A model generated the notes under the pieces. That model was given only the letters and a program-made list of their open reading frames with translations, was not told the origin of the DNA and ran no database searches. A program made the position numbers and the translations under genes. Below, in pieces: positions 12,929 to 28,667 of a stretch of DNA of 64,000 nt. The stretch's first letter is position 1. Each line of letters opens with the position of its first letter. Source of the stretch: Silurus meridionalis (taxonomy: Eukaryota; Chordata; Actinopteri; Siluriformes; Siluridae); contig NC_060901.1 in the NCBI RefSeq assembly GCF_014805685.1, positions 20,264,405-20,328,404 on the forward strand, in the 5' to 3' direction.

Positions 12929-13035
12929 AAGCTAAATGCTTAAGGTCATGAGTTCAAATCCCAGCCACACCAAGATGCCACTTTTGGGCCCCTGAACAAG
13001 GCCCTTCAGCCAGTAGTTGCCAAATGCGGTAAATT
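12928..13035 (+). repeat. V-SINE-like tRNA-derived SINE fragment
   Basis: It has the box-B-like AAGGTCATGAGTTCAAATCC followed by CAGCCACACCAAGATGCCAC and the core GGGCCCCTGAACAAGGCCC, then a shortened tail GTTGCCAAATGC. The tRNA-like head is mostly lost. Confidence 0.7.
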
Positions 13036-13204
13036 ATAATTAATGATGTGAAGAAAGAGTTTCTGAAAATAAACCTACTGTGGAACTTCTCAAAAATTAG
13101 CAAACCATGAGGAATACTCCCGTACTGCTCAAGACCCTCAGAGCATTCCTGCATATTTTATTGAGCAGATGCTTTGTTCCATCAACAGGTGGTGTGAATA
13201 TCGA

Positions 13205-13258
<54 letters not shown>
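13205..13258. repeat. (CA)n microsatellite
   Basis: About 26 CA units. Confidence 0.96.
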
Positions 13259-13260
<2 letters not shown>

Positions 13261-13733
13261 TCTGGAGCCAGTGGTCACTTATTCTCTTTCTCTAATTAGG
13301 CTTTTTAATACCTTCATCCAGCATGTTCTTTTATTCTCCCCTGATTGTGAAGACTGGAGCACAGTGAGGAAATCTTATGTCATTGTTTTGATTCTCAAAA
13401 ACGTCTCAGTGACGTCTCGATGGCGAGAAGCTGAACGTCAGTCACGGTTCAGTAAAAACTTTACAGGTTTACCAGAAGAGAAAGAAAACGTCTTGAAAGG
13501 GCATGTTTCAGTGTGGTTTTATCTCCGGGAGGTTCAGAGGCTATCAGCTTGACAAGCTGCCCAGAAGACGCTGCTGACAAACGAAGGAATGTAGAGAGAC
13601 AAACGAGAGCTTGAGAGACGGTGAAAGGATCAGACGTCCACGTCAACAAGCCCAGAACAAGTGGAATGACCCTTCAGAAGACAGCGACAACACGACTGAC
13701 ATCCTCGGTGAGAGACGCCGGGGAAGAAACCCT

Positions 13734-13738
<5 letters not shown>

Positions 13739-13784
<46 letters not shown>
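13739..13784. repeat. (CA)n microsatellite
   Basis: About 22 CA units. Confidence 0.96.
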
Positions 13785-13785
<1 letters not shown>

Positions 13786-14986
13786 GTCAGCTGCTTTTCC
13801 AGGTTCAAGCTGCTGTCACTCTGTCGCTTCTGAAACTAAGAGAATTGAGTTTATAGAAAAGGAAAAGTTCAACAAAAGCACTGTGAGAAATCCAGCTTGG
13901 TCTGAGAATAACTTCAAGACAAAAACACAGGAACGTTTATCGCTGCCAGAAAGATTCTACAGCACTGAGTTTCACTATAAATAGATAAAAACTGTGATTC
14001 TTTAATAAAAACACTTCATTAAAGTCTTCAGGTTTGACACTTGGTCTCCTACAGCATCACAGTGTAGCGGCATAGCGGCAATAAACAATACAATCGTATT
14101 AATTTAGAGGAATATGAGATTATTTTACTGGATACATATGCTAACGTTAATCATGTTAGTTATGAATCGCTAATTTGGCTAACTAGCTGGATTTCTCCTA
14201 AAAGTTACAATAACTAGCTACACTTGAAACTTAACATCGCAGAACTAGCACTAGCGTTTTTATTTCCTTGCTAGTTTTTATGCCCCTACGTGATTCATTA
14301 TATTGTACTTGTATTATATTATTTATATTCTTTTTTTTTATACATAATTTTTTAAATGTTACAATTTATTTTCATGTGAAATAAAAATAAAATAAATAAA
14401 TGGTTTATTTTAGGTTCAATTTATTTATTTATTTATTTATTATGTTCCTAGTTTTTCTACATTTGCCCTGTAACCTGTGTCATAGCAGGTATAATTCTTA
14501 TAATTAAATAATATATAAATAATAAATAAAATATTAAACCCTGTTTCACTGCGTCATGTGCCGTAAAGGTAAAAGAATTAAAATACACTTATATTCTGGG
14601 ATATTGTTTTTTTTTCCTCCCCATTAATCTGAACACGCTTTGTGTTTTATCAGAAAATAGAAATATCCAGCTGAATGGAGATTGTGGAGAACACATTACT
14701 GTCCTGTCTTCCATGAACCTTCAGGTCTGTTCCTGGATCATGGATTTTATTTGGTGAAGATGGGAAGCTATTTCACCTGCCACTGCATCCCGCCGTCACA
14801 GAGAGCCGTGTGAGACAGAACGCTGAGGGTTTTATTTCAGAGTTCAGCAGGTGAAGACCAAAACCTGGAGCTCTGAACAGTGACATCCCATAATAACCCC
14901 AGAGGAGAGGTGCTTTCAGCAAGTCACATGTGAATTAATTAAACTCTATCAGTACTAAAATTCATTTAGTTTTTATTCCTTTTATT

Positions 14987-14991
<5 letters not shown>

Positions 14992-15075
<84 letters not shown>

Positions 15076-15077
15076 TT
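14992..15077. repeat. (AT)n microsatellite followed by a poly-T run
   Basis: About 33 AT units and then about 18 T residues. Confidence 0.95.
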
Positions 15078-15716
15078 ACATTATAACCATTAGGCTTCAC
15101 TATTAATTTTCAGGAATATTTTTTTTTTTACATTTAATTTTAAAATGCATTTTACCCCCCAAATATTACATTTGTTTTTTCATAGCTCATTATTTTTTCT
15201 TTTTTCTTTTGGCATTTTTTATGCCCCCACATGAATAATTATATTGTACTATATTTCAGTTCAGTGTTTAAATGTTTATTTTTACAGAATTTATTCACGT
15301 TTTATTAATTGTGATTTTTTTTGCAAAAATTTTTTAACATGGTTTTCAATTTAACAATTTATTTTCATGTGGATTAAAAAAAATATATTATTTTATAAAG
15401 TACAAATTATTTATTTATTTAAGCAATACATTTAATTATGTATTTATTTATTTATAAAATAATTAATGTAATGAATTTAATCAATGTATTTAAATTTGAA
15501 TTCATTAATTTGAATTAATTGTAATCTGATTTAATTTGAAGAAAACATCTTTTTCTTTTTTTCACCTCAGCAAGGAAACATGACTTTATGTGAATATTTT
15601 TTTTTTTTTTTTTTTTCGTTTTCCTGCATGCTGTCACTGTTCATGGTCCCTCTCATTCACCTGATATTCCTCTACATATGATCTCAGTCATACACTCACA
15701 TGGAGGGTCTCATGAT

Positions 15717-15717
<1 letters not shown>

Positions 15718-15762
<45 letters not shown>
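15718..15762. repeat. (GT)n microsatellite
   Basis: About 22 GT units. Confidence 0.95.
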
Positions 15763-15765
<3 letters not shown>

Positions 15766-17111
15766 ACATCTAAATTTGTTGCTAATTATCAGATAATTGG
15801 TGCACTTTCCTTCAATCCCCCACTGCCACATGCCGTAATTAGACCACTGCTTTTTAATTGTTTGAAGCAGCAGTTCTGTGGACCATAATGTTCCTAAACT
15901 ATTCTTCTCCAACAGATGAGCAGCACAGCTGACAGCTGCATCAGTCACCAGAACCGAGGAAACAATCATTAAATTGGAAAGCTGGATTTGTGTAGAAGAT
16001 CTGCACTGGAGTCGAGGTGGAGAGGTTAATTTACTAATCAACACATCTGGATGATGTTCATGGAAAGTGTTCCTCACATTTATAAAGCATTTTTATAGAC
16101 ATCAATCCCTGAGAACACTGCAGCAAGGAACTGAACAGGAACCAGCGAGCACATGGAACTACAAAATAATTACAATTCTAAATGTAGGTCAGTCTGAATC
16201 TGATTTCTGTGCAGAATAAAGCCACCGGGTGGACCGTGGTGGATGAAGAGCGCAGGCTCAGACCAGGCTGCTGGAGCACATCGACTCGAGCAGCGTCCGC
16301 CTGGGACACCATCGTTATCGGCTTGTGCTACACTTTAGAGCTAAAAGGTGAAGCTGAGCTAACCCAGTTTACAGCGAGCCCACGGCAGCAGGAGGTGAGA
16401 AGATGTGTTTCCCCATACATCATCACACAGCTACATACAGGAGAACAATACACAGGAGAACAAGTGAACACCAGCACATCACTTACAGCACACTGCTCCT
16501 GCAGTCCAACACAACTACTACACACCTAGGAGAGACATGCCCCCAGGAGAAAAGGACACGCCCCCTGTCTGGTTTTATGTTTATTATATATTTTATATAT
16601 AAAGTTAACATTTCCTTCTTTTAATTGTTCCTTCCCTTTCTTTTTTCACCTTCTTTCATTCTTCCTTTCTCTCGCTCATATAATAAGAATTAAGGTGGAC
16701 ACAATCACTAACACAAAGGAACTCAAAACCCTGCACATGAAGAACAGAACAACAAACCAGATCAAAGCTGGAATGAGAACGGAGGCTTTTCTAAACAATC
16801 ACTAATCACATGTGAAGGGAAACAGGTGCTTAAACTACCATGTGACATGTGCAGTGGCTGATGGGAAATGTAGTTCTGTGTCTCTTGGCATAATAAATAT
16901 ATTTTATATCACTCATTAGTAACCTTTCTTTCTTTCTTTCTTTCTTCTATTTTTCTTTCACTATTTTGATGGGATTTGACTAAAAGTTAAAGTAGAGAAA
17001 TAAAAAATAAAAAGCTGATCTGAATAAAGAACTCGGTCTCATTGTGTTTTTTTTTAATTCAGGTTTATAAAGTAGGTCGCAATTTTCCCTTCAGGCATCA
17101 TGCAATGTAGT

Positions 17112-20316
<3,205 letters not shown>

Positions 20317-20552
20317 CTCTCTCTCCACTCTGCTGCACTGCATAATAAAAATTTGTAATTGTTTTGTGTGTCAGTAAAATATTGGCGTAATCACATGACA
20401 TTGAGCTGCACATGCAGTGGACATCTCCATGTGATCTACACTGCAGGGTGCCAACATTTCCTGCAGCAATCTAGTTTGTATTGATGGTAATCATTTCTGC
20501 AGTCGGCCCACACCACATCTACATTCTGCAGAACTCTGATCTGACAGCAGGA

Positions 20553-20607
<55 letters not shown>

Positions 20608-21399
20608 ATAGAAAAGCTCTGATTTTCCACCAATCTGTGATGAAATGCAAATAAAAAGAGGAATAAAGTTCAGTGGCGTTTGATTTTCATGCGTCCACCT
20701 GAGATGTGAGTGAAAATTCGATTCCAGTTTCCACATCGGCTGTTCAAATCATCTGACTTAACAACAGGTGGCTTCGAACCGCGTGATCATCACGCTCACT
20801 CCCTCTCTTTTCACTCATCACCTTCCTCACTCTATCTATCATATCTCTCCATTCCATAGAGACTGAGCTCATGGCTGCTTCTTCTGGGGTCTGGTGAGCA
20901 GCAGCCATGATGATCGCTGGTGTTTATCAGCTGTGTCGATCAGAATCTCCGTCCTCCAGCAGCTGATCTGCAAGAACATCTGTTCCTGCAACCAACTGCT
21001 TCCTTCCCATGATACACCACTGATCTGCTTTCCTTCTCGCCTGCTGTCTCATCACAGGGACTTTTTATTATCCAGAAATATGTAAAGATAACCGAGCGAA
21101 AGGAAAATAAATGGACCAGATGTTGGATTTTGTTTGTGTGTTTTTCCTGTAGAATTTGTTTCAGGGATTATTTTTACTCTCGGCAGAAAACCATCGTCGC
21201 TGCTACAGTCACTGCATCTATAACTGATCAGTGTTTAATGAAAACCTCACATTTAAATATATATTTTATACTGATATAAATATCATTCAGCTAACAGGAA
21301 GTGTGGAGATTCTTTATGACTTGTTGAAAATGAGTGCTAACAGACACATAACAGTTGTGGGGTTTGCTGTTACAGGAAGCACTCAACAACAGCTGAAGA
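20317..21399. other. Intergenic DNA, no gene seen, with a (GT)n tract
   Basis: Contains (GT)n at 20554-20606. The rest shows no exon or known repeat that I can name. Confidence 0.5.
20554..20606. repeat. (GT)n microsatellite
   Basis: About 26 GT units, oriented opposite to the CA array just upstream. Confidence 0.96.
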
Positions 21400-21504
21400 A
21401 GGCGGCGGCGGTGGTGGTGGTGGTGTTGGTGGTGGTGGTGGTGATGGTGGCGGTGGTGGTGGTGGTGGCGGTGGTGGTGGTGGTGGCGGTGGTGGGTTGG
21501 TGGT
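21400..21504. repeat. (GGT)n/(GGC)n trinucleotide tract
   Basis: About 34 G-rich triplets, mostly GGT with some GGC and single changes. Its poly-Val and poly-Pro frames are artefacts. The G-rich strand could form G-quadruplexes. Confidence 0.95.
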
Positions 21505-21635
21505 CTTAAGGCTGCTTCTGTTTAGGGACTGCTGCAGACTTTCCTGGGCTCCCAGAGGAAACCAAAATATTAGGAAGATTCTACAGAAACAGGCCGAGGT
21601 GGTTAAAATGTGATTCGTTACAGCCACACAGGAGA

Positions 21636-21786
21636 TGAGAGCTCAGTGCTTATGTCATTGGACTAAGTTCAAACCCCAGCCACAACAAGCTGCCACCGCT
21701 GGGCCCTTGAGCAAGGCCCTTAACCTTCACCTGACTCAATTGTAAGTCGCTTTGGATAAAGGCGTCTACCAAATGCTATAAATATA
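21636..21786 (+). repeat. V-SINE-like tRNA-derived SINE, copy 1 of an adjacent pair
   Basis: The head GAGAGCTCAGTGCTTATG resembles a tRNA A box and AAGTTCAAACCCCAGCCAC a shortened B box. The core CCGCTGGGCCCTTGAGCAAG and tail AAGTCGCTTTGGATAAAGGC with GTCTACCAAATGC are present. This is the most complete tail in the window. Confidence 0.8.
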
Positions 21787-21793
21787 CATTTTG

Positions 21794-21958
21794 GGGAAGT
21801 GAAAGCTCAGCGCTTAAGACATTGGACTTTGAATCTGAAGGTCACGAGTTTAAATCCCAGCCACAACAAGCTGCCCCTTTCTGGGCCCCTGAGCAAGGCC
21901 CTTAACCCCATAGCTGCTTGTATGAATGAGATAAAATGCCGAATGGCCTAAATTGAAA
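21794..21958 (+). repeat. V-SINE-like tRNA-derived SINE, copy 2 of the pair
   Basis: The head AAAGCTCAGCGCTTAAGACA and B box GGTCACGAGTTTAAATCCC are well kept, followed by TGGGCCCCTGAGCAAGGCCC. It has the GAATGAGATAAAATG segment but lacks the final tail. It lies in the same orientation 8 bases after copy 1. Confidence 0.8.
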
Positions 21959-22889
21959 TGCAGTGTGTATACTTGGGGCAGCAGCTTATTGACTTGTACT
22001 TTTTATAATCACATTATAGGTGGAAAAACGGTGTGACACAAAAAGTAGCAGCTTTTACAGCCGAGTGTGTGGCTTTTTATATCCACTGTATTTATATCTA
22101 GTTCATGATATTAAGTAAGCCACCCTTTACCAAAATGTCTCCCATCCTGGAGAAAAAAATTCCTTTTAATCTGTAACTATCTATTTATATATAGGTCTCT
22201 ATTTATAATATATATTTCCCTCTAGACCGCTGGCTATGAAAGCCTATGGGATCATCTCCTCTCTGCTCATTTTCATGAATAATATCCACCATCTCATGCG
22301 AGAGTGACTGATAATAGTGTCACAATGCAGTCCCACATTTCTCACTGATCCCCCTCCACAATGGGCTATTCTCCCCAATCGAAAGGCTATTTCATGCCTC
22401 GCATTACTGCACAGCACACACAAGGCCTGGCCTCATCGCTGACCTTCTGCAGTTATCCAGCCCACACGCTGCAAACACTCGACCTGCAGCCGTTACGGAT
22501 GAAACGGGTCAGTTCGCTTCCAGAAGATTTTGTCGGATCATCAGATCGTGAAATAAACAGGCAGCTCCTAAAAGAAGCGGATTGGAGAAGAAGGTCTCTG
22601 AAAAGCAGTTTGTTACCTCCAAACCCAGTGCTGGATTCTTTATTTATTCACTGAATAAAATTAAAGCTCTTGTGGCTTTCGTCTTTCAGCTGAAATGCAG
22701 CTCGACTACAAATCAAAATGGTGGATTCTTCTAATCAACCAAAACATGTTTAAAAAATAAGATGACAATGCAAGTGAAAGATCTTTGATTAAAGGATCTG
22801 ATTAAAGGATCTTTAGCTCTTTCATTGGCTCCATAGGAAAGATCTTTACAGTAGGAACAAAATGCTTATTGTAGCATCCAGTACATAAT
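21959..22889. other. Intergenic DNA with a possible conserved noncoding block
   Basis: The stretch 22200-22650 is non-repetitive and base-balanced, with motifs such as CATTTTCATGAATAATAT. A 97-codon frame opens across part of it, but it shows no domain and I treat it as chance. No gene is supported. Confidence 0.4.
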
Positions 22890-23836
22890 AAACAGTAGGA
22901 CAACCACAACACTAACAACATCACATAACATAACCCTAGATCACATAATCAACACTACCAACAGCATTACCAACAACCACACTACCAACACTACCAACAT
23001 CAACACTGCCAACAACACTACCAACAACACTACCAACAACCTCAACACCACCATCAACACTACCAACAACCTCAACACCACCATCAACACTACCATCAAC
23101 CTCAACACCACCAACACTACCAACAACCTCAACACTACCACCAACACTACCAACAAACTTAACACCACCAACAACACTAGCGAAACCACACCACTATCAA
23201 CACTACCAACATCCACACCACCAACACTACCACTATCAACACTACCAACATCAAAACTGCCAACAACCACACCAACATCAACACTACCAACAACCACAGT
23301 ACAAACTCTATCAAAACTACAACACCACTAAGAAAACTAACAACAACCCCAACCCCACCACCAAAATTTTAACAACCACACCACCAACAACAACACTACC
23401 AACAATCACAGCACCAAAACTACCAACAACCACACCACCATCAACACTACCAACAACCTCAGTACCAACTCTACTAAAAACTACTACACCACAAAGAACA
23501 CTAACAACAACCGCAACACCAACACTAACAACATCTTCCACACCAACAACAACCTAAACACCAGCACCAACTCTAAGAACAACTACAACACCACTACCAA
23601 CACCAACATCACCATTACCAACACTACCCACAACCACAGCACTAACACTACCCACAACCACAGCACCAACACTACCAAATACAACAGCAACAAACGCAAT
23701 ACTACAAACAAGATTACCAACACTACTGATCACAACAGCAACAACCACAACAAAAACACAACAAAAACACCACCACAAGCACAACGATAACGCATTCAAC
23801 CACAACAATATTACAAACAGCAGCAACAACACTTTC
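22890..23836. repeat. Degenerate ACC/AAC/ACT triplet array, about 0.95 kb
   Basis: It is built of AACACTACCAAC, AACCACACC and AACCTCAACACCACC units, degrading into CAA/ACA at the right end. The plus strand has almost no G. Several Val/Gly/Leu frames open on the minus strand because the period is a multiple of three; these are not proteins. Confidence 0.9.
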
Positions 23837-26406
23837 AAACACATATTTCCCGAGCAACCTTTATTTTCTGTTTTGTTTTCTGTGTATGAAATTAATAACT
23901 TAAAAAGCAATCGCTGCCCACCAACACAACAACCAACACAACAATTACAATAAAACAACAGCCAACGCAACACTGCAGCTACAGTAACAGTGGTAACAGT
24001 GGGAGGAGTCTGGCAGGTGATCGGCTCCACTCTGCTCTGAAGGGATTTTAAAGTGAAAGGTGTTAAAGGAGCAGAAATGTTCCTCAGGTCACCGTTCTAT
24101 AGGAAGCTTGACTCACTATTGTGATGCGATTTCATACTTCCCGCTGTATCCTGAGGAAATAGTCCATCTAGTTGCTGTTTTGGATATGCCAACGCAAAGC
24201 TATTAATCCAAATGACCCATAATATCTCTTTTGGCAGTTAATACCACTGAGCCGGATCCCATTTCGAGCTCCATCTTCACCTCCAGCCATTATGGAGCAG
24301 TAAATGGAGTGTCAGGCGTATGAGATATCTGTGCCAGTGGCTAGATCATGGCTTCCACATTATAACTTACCCCGGTCCGGTGTGTGTCTTTAAGGGACGC
24401 GCCAAAATCCATCGGCGTCGTCCAAAAGAGGCAGTTTCGAAATCGATCACCTGCCCGGGAGATGGAAGCAGACGACAGAAAATGGAGGAATATTTTACAC
24501 TCTCTTTAAATACTTAATGCCACATGATGCCATGGGCCAGGGCTATAAAAAAGGGAAACTGTGAGAATACCTGGCAGCGCAGGCATTCAAACCAAAATAG
24601 CCGTAAGGGACAGTAGCGACATGATAAGAGCGTCTAAAAGGCTTTTAATAAACAATATAATATAGCCGTCACCACTCTCGCTATCGCTCTATATTCCCTA
24701 CTGAGACATTCAGGGCTATAAAAGACTGATAGGCTAAATAAAGACTCGATATTATTCACCACTACGAGAGACGTTTTAAAGATGGCCATCGTTTCCATTA
24801 GGCGTCTGACATCTGGTGAATTATTGAACTTTTTTCTCTGTCTATATATAATAATTGTCGTGTAAAAAGCACAAGACGGATGCAGGTGCAGGAAACTTTA
24901 ATAATATAAATAAATAGCAAAAACAGACTGAATCAGGATTCCAGTGAAAATGAACACACAGATAAACAGGGCTCAAAAAGGTCAATATTTCAGAGATGGC
25001 ATCAAGGCTGGGTAGTGATAAGAATAAAGGTTTTTACCGTTAGCTGCCCCTCAGCATTGCCCACAGCCTCAGCCTGATTCCTAAAACAGATGAACATGTT
25101 GTTGATGTTGTCATCTGATCATTATTTTTAATCTCGCAGGTGTACCCATGCAATCATACCGTGTGGAGGGAAATTCAGTAATGTCCTCTGTTTTTCATTA
25201 AGCTAACCAAACCTTAGCGCTAGCTCACGCTGCGCTAGCTCAGCTTGATCTCGATGGCTGATTTATCAGATTCCCTGCAGGATTAAAGCATATTTGTTGC
25301 ATGCTGAGATTGAGCTTGAGTCATCACCACATTACTGGCACAATGTCAGCTGAAGCTCCTAATGTTGATCAGATTATTGTTTGCTAATCCACCAAAAATG
25401 CTAAGTGTATACCAGCGTCGTGTCCGTGAACGTCCACGTTCATCCATCAGCTTTACATCTCACACTGCAGTGCTTGGGATCAACCGCTTTCTCTCAACAT
25501 GGACGTGGAGAGATGATTATTTTTTGCTCGTTTGATATGCTGAAACAAACCGTGCTAGCATGAGAGCGTAAGTTCAGCACGCTGCAGTAATTACTAGCTT
25601 GTCTGCACCTTTTCAATTATTTGCTGCATGAGGTTCCCATGAGGATTATGTACAGTAACTCGACTGGAGGGAGCACTTTTCAACAAAAAACATGAATAAG
25701 AACCACACAATCGGAAACGTGGTGATGGCAATAAAAACATAACGCCACTGATCAGGTGGCTTCCGGAACGATCCTGTTTGTAGTTTGAAGAAACTAAAGC
25801 AGAAATGAAAGGCTCAAAAAACAATGTAGAATACGTGTAAAAAATGACGTGTATGAACTGTAAAGAATGAAGACGAGACTGTGGTGAGGGTCACAAACAC
25901 ACGCTGTACAGGATCATGGGCGACTCTCAGGACATTGAAATTCCTTGAAACAAAGGCTACATTTGACTGCTGTATTGGTGGTGATGTAACGGCTGGGAAA
26001 CGCAGCCAACCTCGGCTGCATCCTCGACGCTGAGATAAGGTTTTTGTGTTCGGAGGCGTTTAAGTGAATCAGATTAGGACTGAACCGTAACACTATAACA
26101 CTGCTAGAGATTTAGTGGCGTTGAGTAAAACAGCATCGTTTTTATTGTGAAGGAAATCGCAGTGTCTGTCGCTCAACTCATCGCTGCTGTTTTACCAAAC
26201 CGAACAAGAAGGAAATTGTTCAGAAGAGAATTTACACAGCAAGTGTGGGACATTTTCATAGTAACATGAACCTCGATTGACCTCCTTCAGGTTCGATATT
26301 TGAAGCTGATTTGTTGACAATCTGCATGTAAATGAGGGGCATTACACATACCGTAACATTGGTAATTCTGCTAGTTGTTCGCTCAGTCCATCATGCACAT
26401 ACCTTC

Positions 26407-26407
<1 letters not shown>

Positions 26408-26441
<34 letters not shown>
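26408..26441. repeat. (CA)n microsatellite
   Basis: About 17 CA units. Confidence 0.95.
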
Positions 26442-26443
<2 letters not shown>

Positions 26444-26907
26444 GTACATGAAAACTAATGAATAGAGGTAAAAGTCACCATTCCAGATCAAACACATGCC
26501 TGGTGGGAGCACAGGAATGGCGAGGCCGAGGTTTGAGCTCACAGACGCCCGTGTCACGATGCTAAATGATTGGTTATGTAGTTGAAAATCAGGGAGGTGG
26601 AAAAAAAGCCTTTAAAGTGGTCAGTACAGCTGAATTTGTGTGCAAACTGACCGGGTCACGAGCTAAAACAGGAAACATGGGCAGCTTTCATTTCAACAAA
26701 AAAATTCTTAGGATGCATTTTTTTTCTTTCCTTGAAAAAGACCAAGTTATACAAAGAGAAGAAACTTAAAACTGACCATTTAATGAACTACTACAGAGAA
26801 TAACTACAGCAACGTGTGTGCTGCAAATCAGACCCAAAAAATACTGTGCACAAACACAACTGAAGAGGGAACTTTGGGTCAACGGTTCATCCGAGGTCCA
26901 TGCTCGG

Positions 26908-26908
<1 letters not shown>

Positions 26909-26962
<54 letters not shown>
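26909..26962. repeat. (CA)n microsatellite
   Basis: About 24 CA units, followed 60 bases later by a (GT)n tract at 27016-27043, making a short inverted pair. Confidence 0.95.
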
Positions 26963-27011
26963 AAACATATCCTCTTGCACGTTGTTCTCTATAACCGTCC
27001 TTGACCCTGCA

Positions 27012-27015
<4 letters not shown>

Positions 27016-27043
<28 letters not shown>
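27016..27043. repeat. (GT)n microsatellite
   Basis: About 14 GT units complementary to the CA tract just before it. Confidence 0.95.
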
Positions 27044-27048
<5 letters not shown>

Positions 27049-27444
27049 TTAGAACCCTGCCCATTGGCTTGATCCTGATTGAGTGGCTCTGCTATGGAGC
27101 ATCATGGCTCCCCTGGATGTGTGAAATGGTCTGAAGGCAGGAGTTACAGGTTACTCACTATCTCGTGTGACTTTCCCCAAAGACCAGGTCTGAAGGGTGC
27201 AGCAGTCTGAACCCTCGTTATCTCATCCAGCAGACTGCTGTCCTTTTATTTGGCCTGGAAGGAGGAAATGAGATACAGTTTTCTGCAGACGATTCCTATG
27301 ATGCCATTTAGGAGATTCAAATTGCACGTTAATGACTTATAAAGTTTGACTTCGATGATATTTTGTGGGTTGGAGTTTTACTGAGGTTTTTGGATGAGTT
27401 ATGAAGCAGTGTTAGAAGGACAGACATCATCCTGGCTGGTACAT

Positions 27445-27495
27445 TTACATTTATAGAATTTGGCAGAAGCCCCTTATCCAGAGTGAATCATCAAT
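27445..27495 (-). repeat. V-SINE-like tail fragment
   Basis: The minus strand reads CACTCTGGATAAGGGGCTTC then TGCCAAATTC, close to the conserved tail CTCTGGATAAGGGCGTCTGC. Only the tail is present. Confidence 0.6.
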
Positions 27496-27662
27496 AACTA
27501 TCTTCTGTACTGGATCACTGGGCCACAGACTGAGATCAGTGTGAAACTCTGTTCGGGAGAAAATATTGTTAGAAAAGCACATTACAAGAGAAGATCTTTA
27601 GTGTGCACAGGCATCCAGTGGAACAGAAAAGAGTCTTAAGGGGATCTTTCTTTTACTCTGAG

Positions 27663-27838
27663 AGATGTGTAGAGCAGTGGTAAAACATGGAGTGATGTGT
27701 AGAGCAGTGGTAGAAGATGGAGGGATCAGTGGTAGAAGATGGAGGGATGTGTAGAGCAGTGGTAGAAGATGGAGGGATGTGTAGAGCAGTGGTAGAAGAT
27801 GGAGGGATGTGCAGAGCAGTGGTAGAGGATGGAGGGAG
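27663..27838. repeat. 30-bp minisatellite, about six copies
   Basis: The unit is GATGTGTAGAGCAGTGGTAG followed by AAGATGGAGG. One copy (starting near 27723) lacks 8 bases. Copies are almost identical, which suggests recent expansion. Confidence 0.92.
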
Positions 27839-28667
27839 ATTGGTGCAAAGGGGTTGAAATAAAGGGGTAGAGGGTTGCTAGTCTATTTTATATCTTTGTA
27901 AGAGCGCTTTAGTGATTTATATCTTCTGCAGCAGCTTTAGGAAGCCAGTGGACGAGTGTAGCAGTGGGAAGGTGTCATTGGAGCATCTCCATTACAGAGG
28001 ATATAACCATGGACATTTTAGCCACCATGAACATCTTCTATCCTCTCAAAGGGGTTTATCTTACTGGTGATGGTCATGTAACCCACTAATGATCAGACAA
28101 AAGTGCATATAATAAGCACAAAACCATCTGTGTCTGGTAAAGTGATGTGTTTGTTGTGTGTATGTTTGGAGAAATCACAAATTCTTTCTGAAGCACAATT
28201 CTTAGCATCAAAATGATTAGATGAAAAAGAAATCTTGGCCCCAGACAGACTTCACTCCAGCTTGTTCTAAACCCCTTTCTGAAAGCAGAACTCTCTCTGC
28301 ATTTACTTCTCCACTCTCTTTCATGGTACCGGTGTTATTTTTGCCTGCTTTGTGTAGAAATGTGAATTTTGTAAAGCAACACCCCGCCGCAAAAAAAAAA
28401 AAACCTCAGAAAGGACAAGGAGAAAACCCTAAAATGTGAAAATGTTATCGGCTCCCGGCACAAACCAGCCGTCTATCAGCGAGCACTCGTACGCCTGCGG
28501 AATTGCTTACACACTTTTGTTGGCATCAGAGGAAACGTAGCTCAGTATTTTTGAGGAGAAGGAGGATTTAATGTGGACTACATGTAGTGGAGACACACAC
28601 TGAGGTTTCATACACTGTTCCAGATGTGCTACATAGAAATTTACCTCAAAAAAAGAGTAAATGAAAA
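27839..28667. other. Intergenic DNA, no gene seen
   Basis: Ordinary sequence with an A-run near 28390-28402. No exon or repeat family could be named. Confidence 0.5.

Larger units (their letters stand above)
11746..13204. other. Intergenic DNA with one GA microsatellite and one SINE scrap
   Basis: No gene is supported. The (GA)n tract and SINE fragment are listed separately; the rest is ordinary A/T-rich sequence. Confidence 0.5.
23837..27662. other. Intergenic DNA; possible conserved noncoding block at 24100-24850
   Basis: No gene is supported. The block 24100-24850 is non-repetitive with balanced composition and several strings of developmental-enhancer type (for example GGCTTTTAATAAACAATATA and GCCATTATGGAGCAGTAAAT). 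Three short dinucleotide tracts and a SINE tail are listed separately. Confidence 0.4.

Noticed and set aside
22361..22654. 97-codon plus-strand frame in non-repetitive DNA
   Set aside because: No recognisable domain, no splice signals in the right places and no neighbour exon; kept only as part of a possible noncoding block.
22941..24030. Val/Leu/Gly-rich minus-strand frames resembling membrane proteins
   Set aside because: They are translations of the ACC/AAC triplet array, not natural hydrophobic helices.
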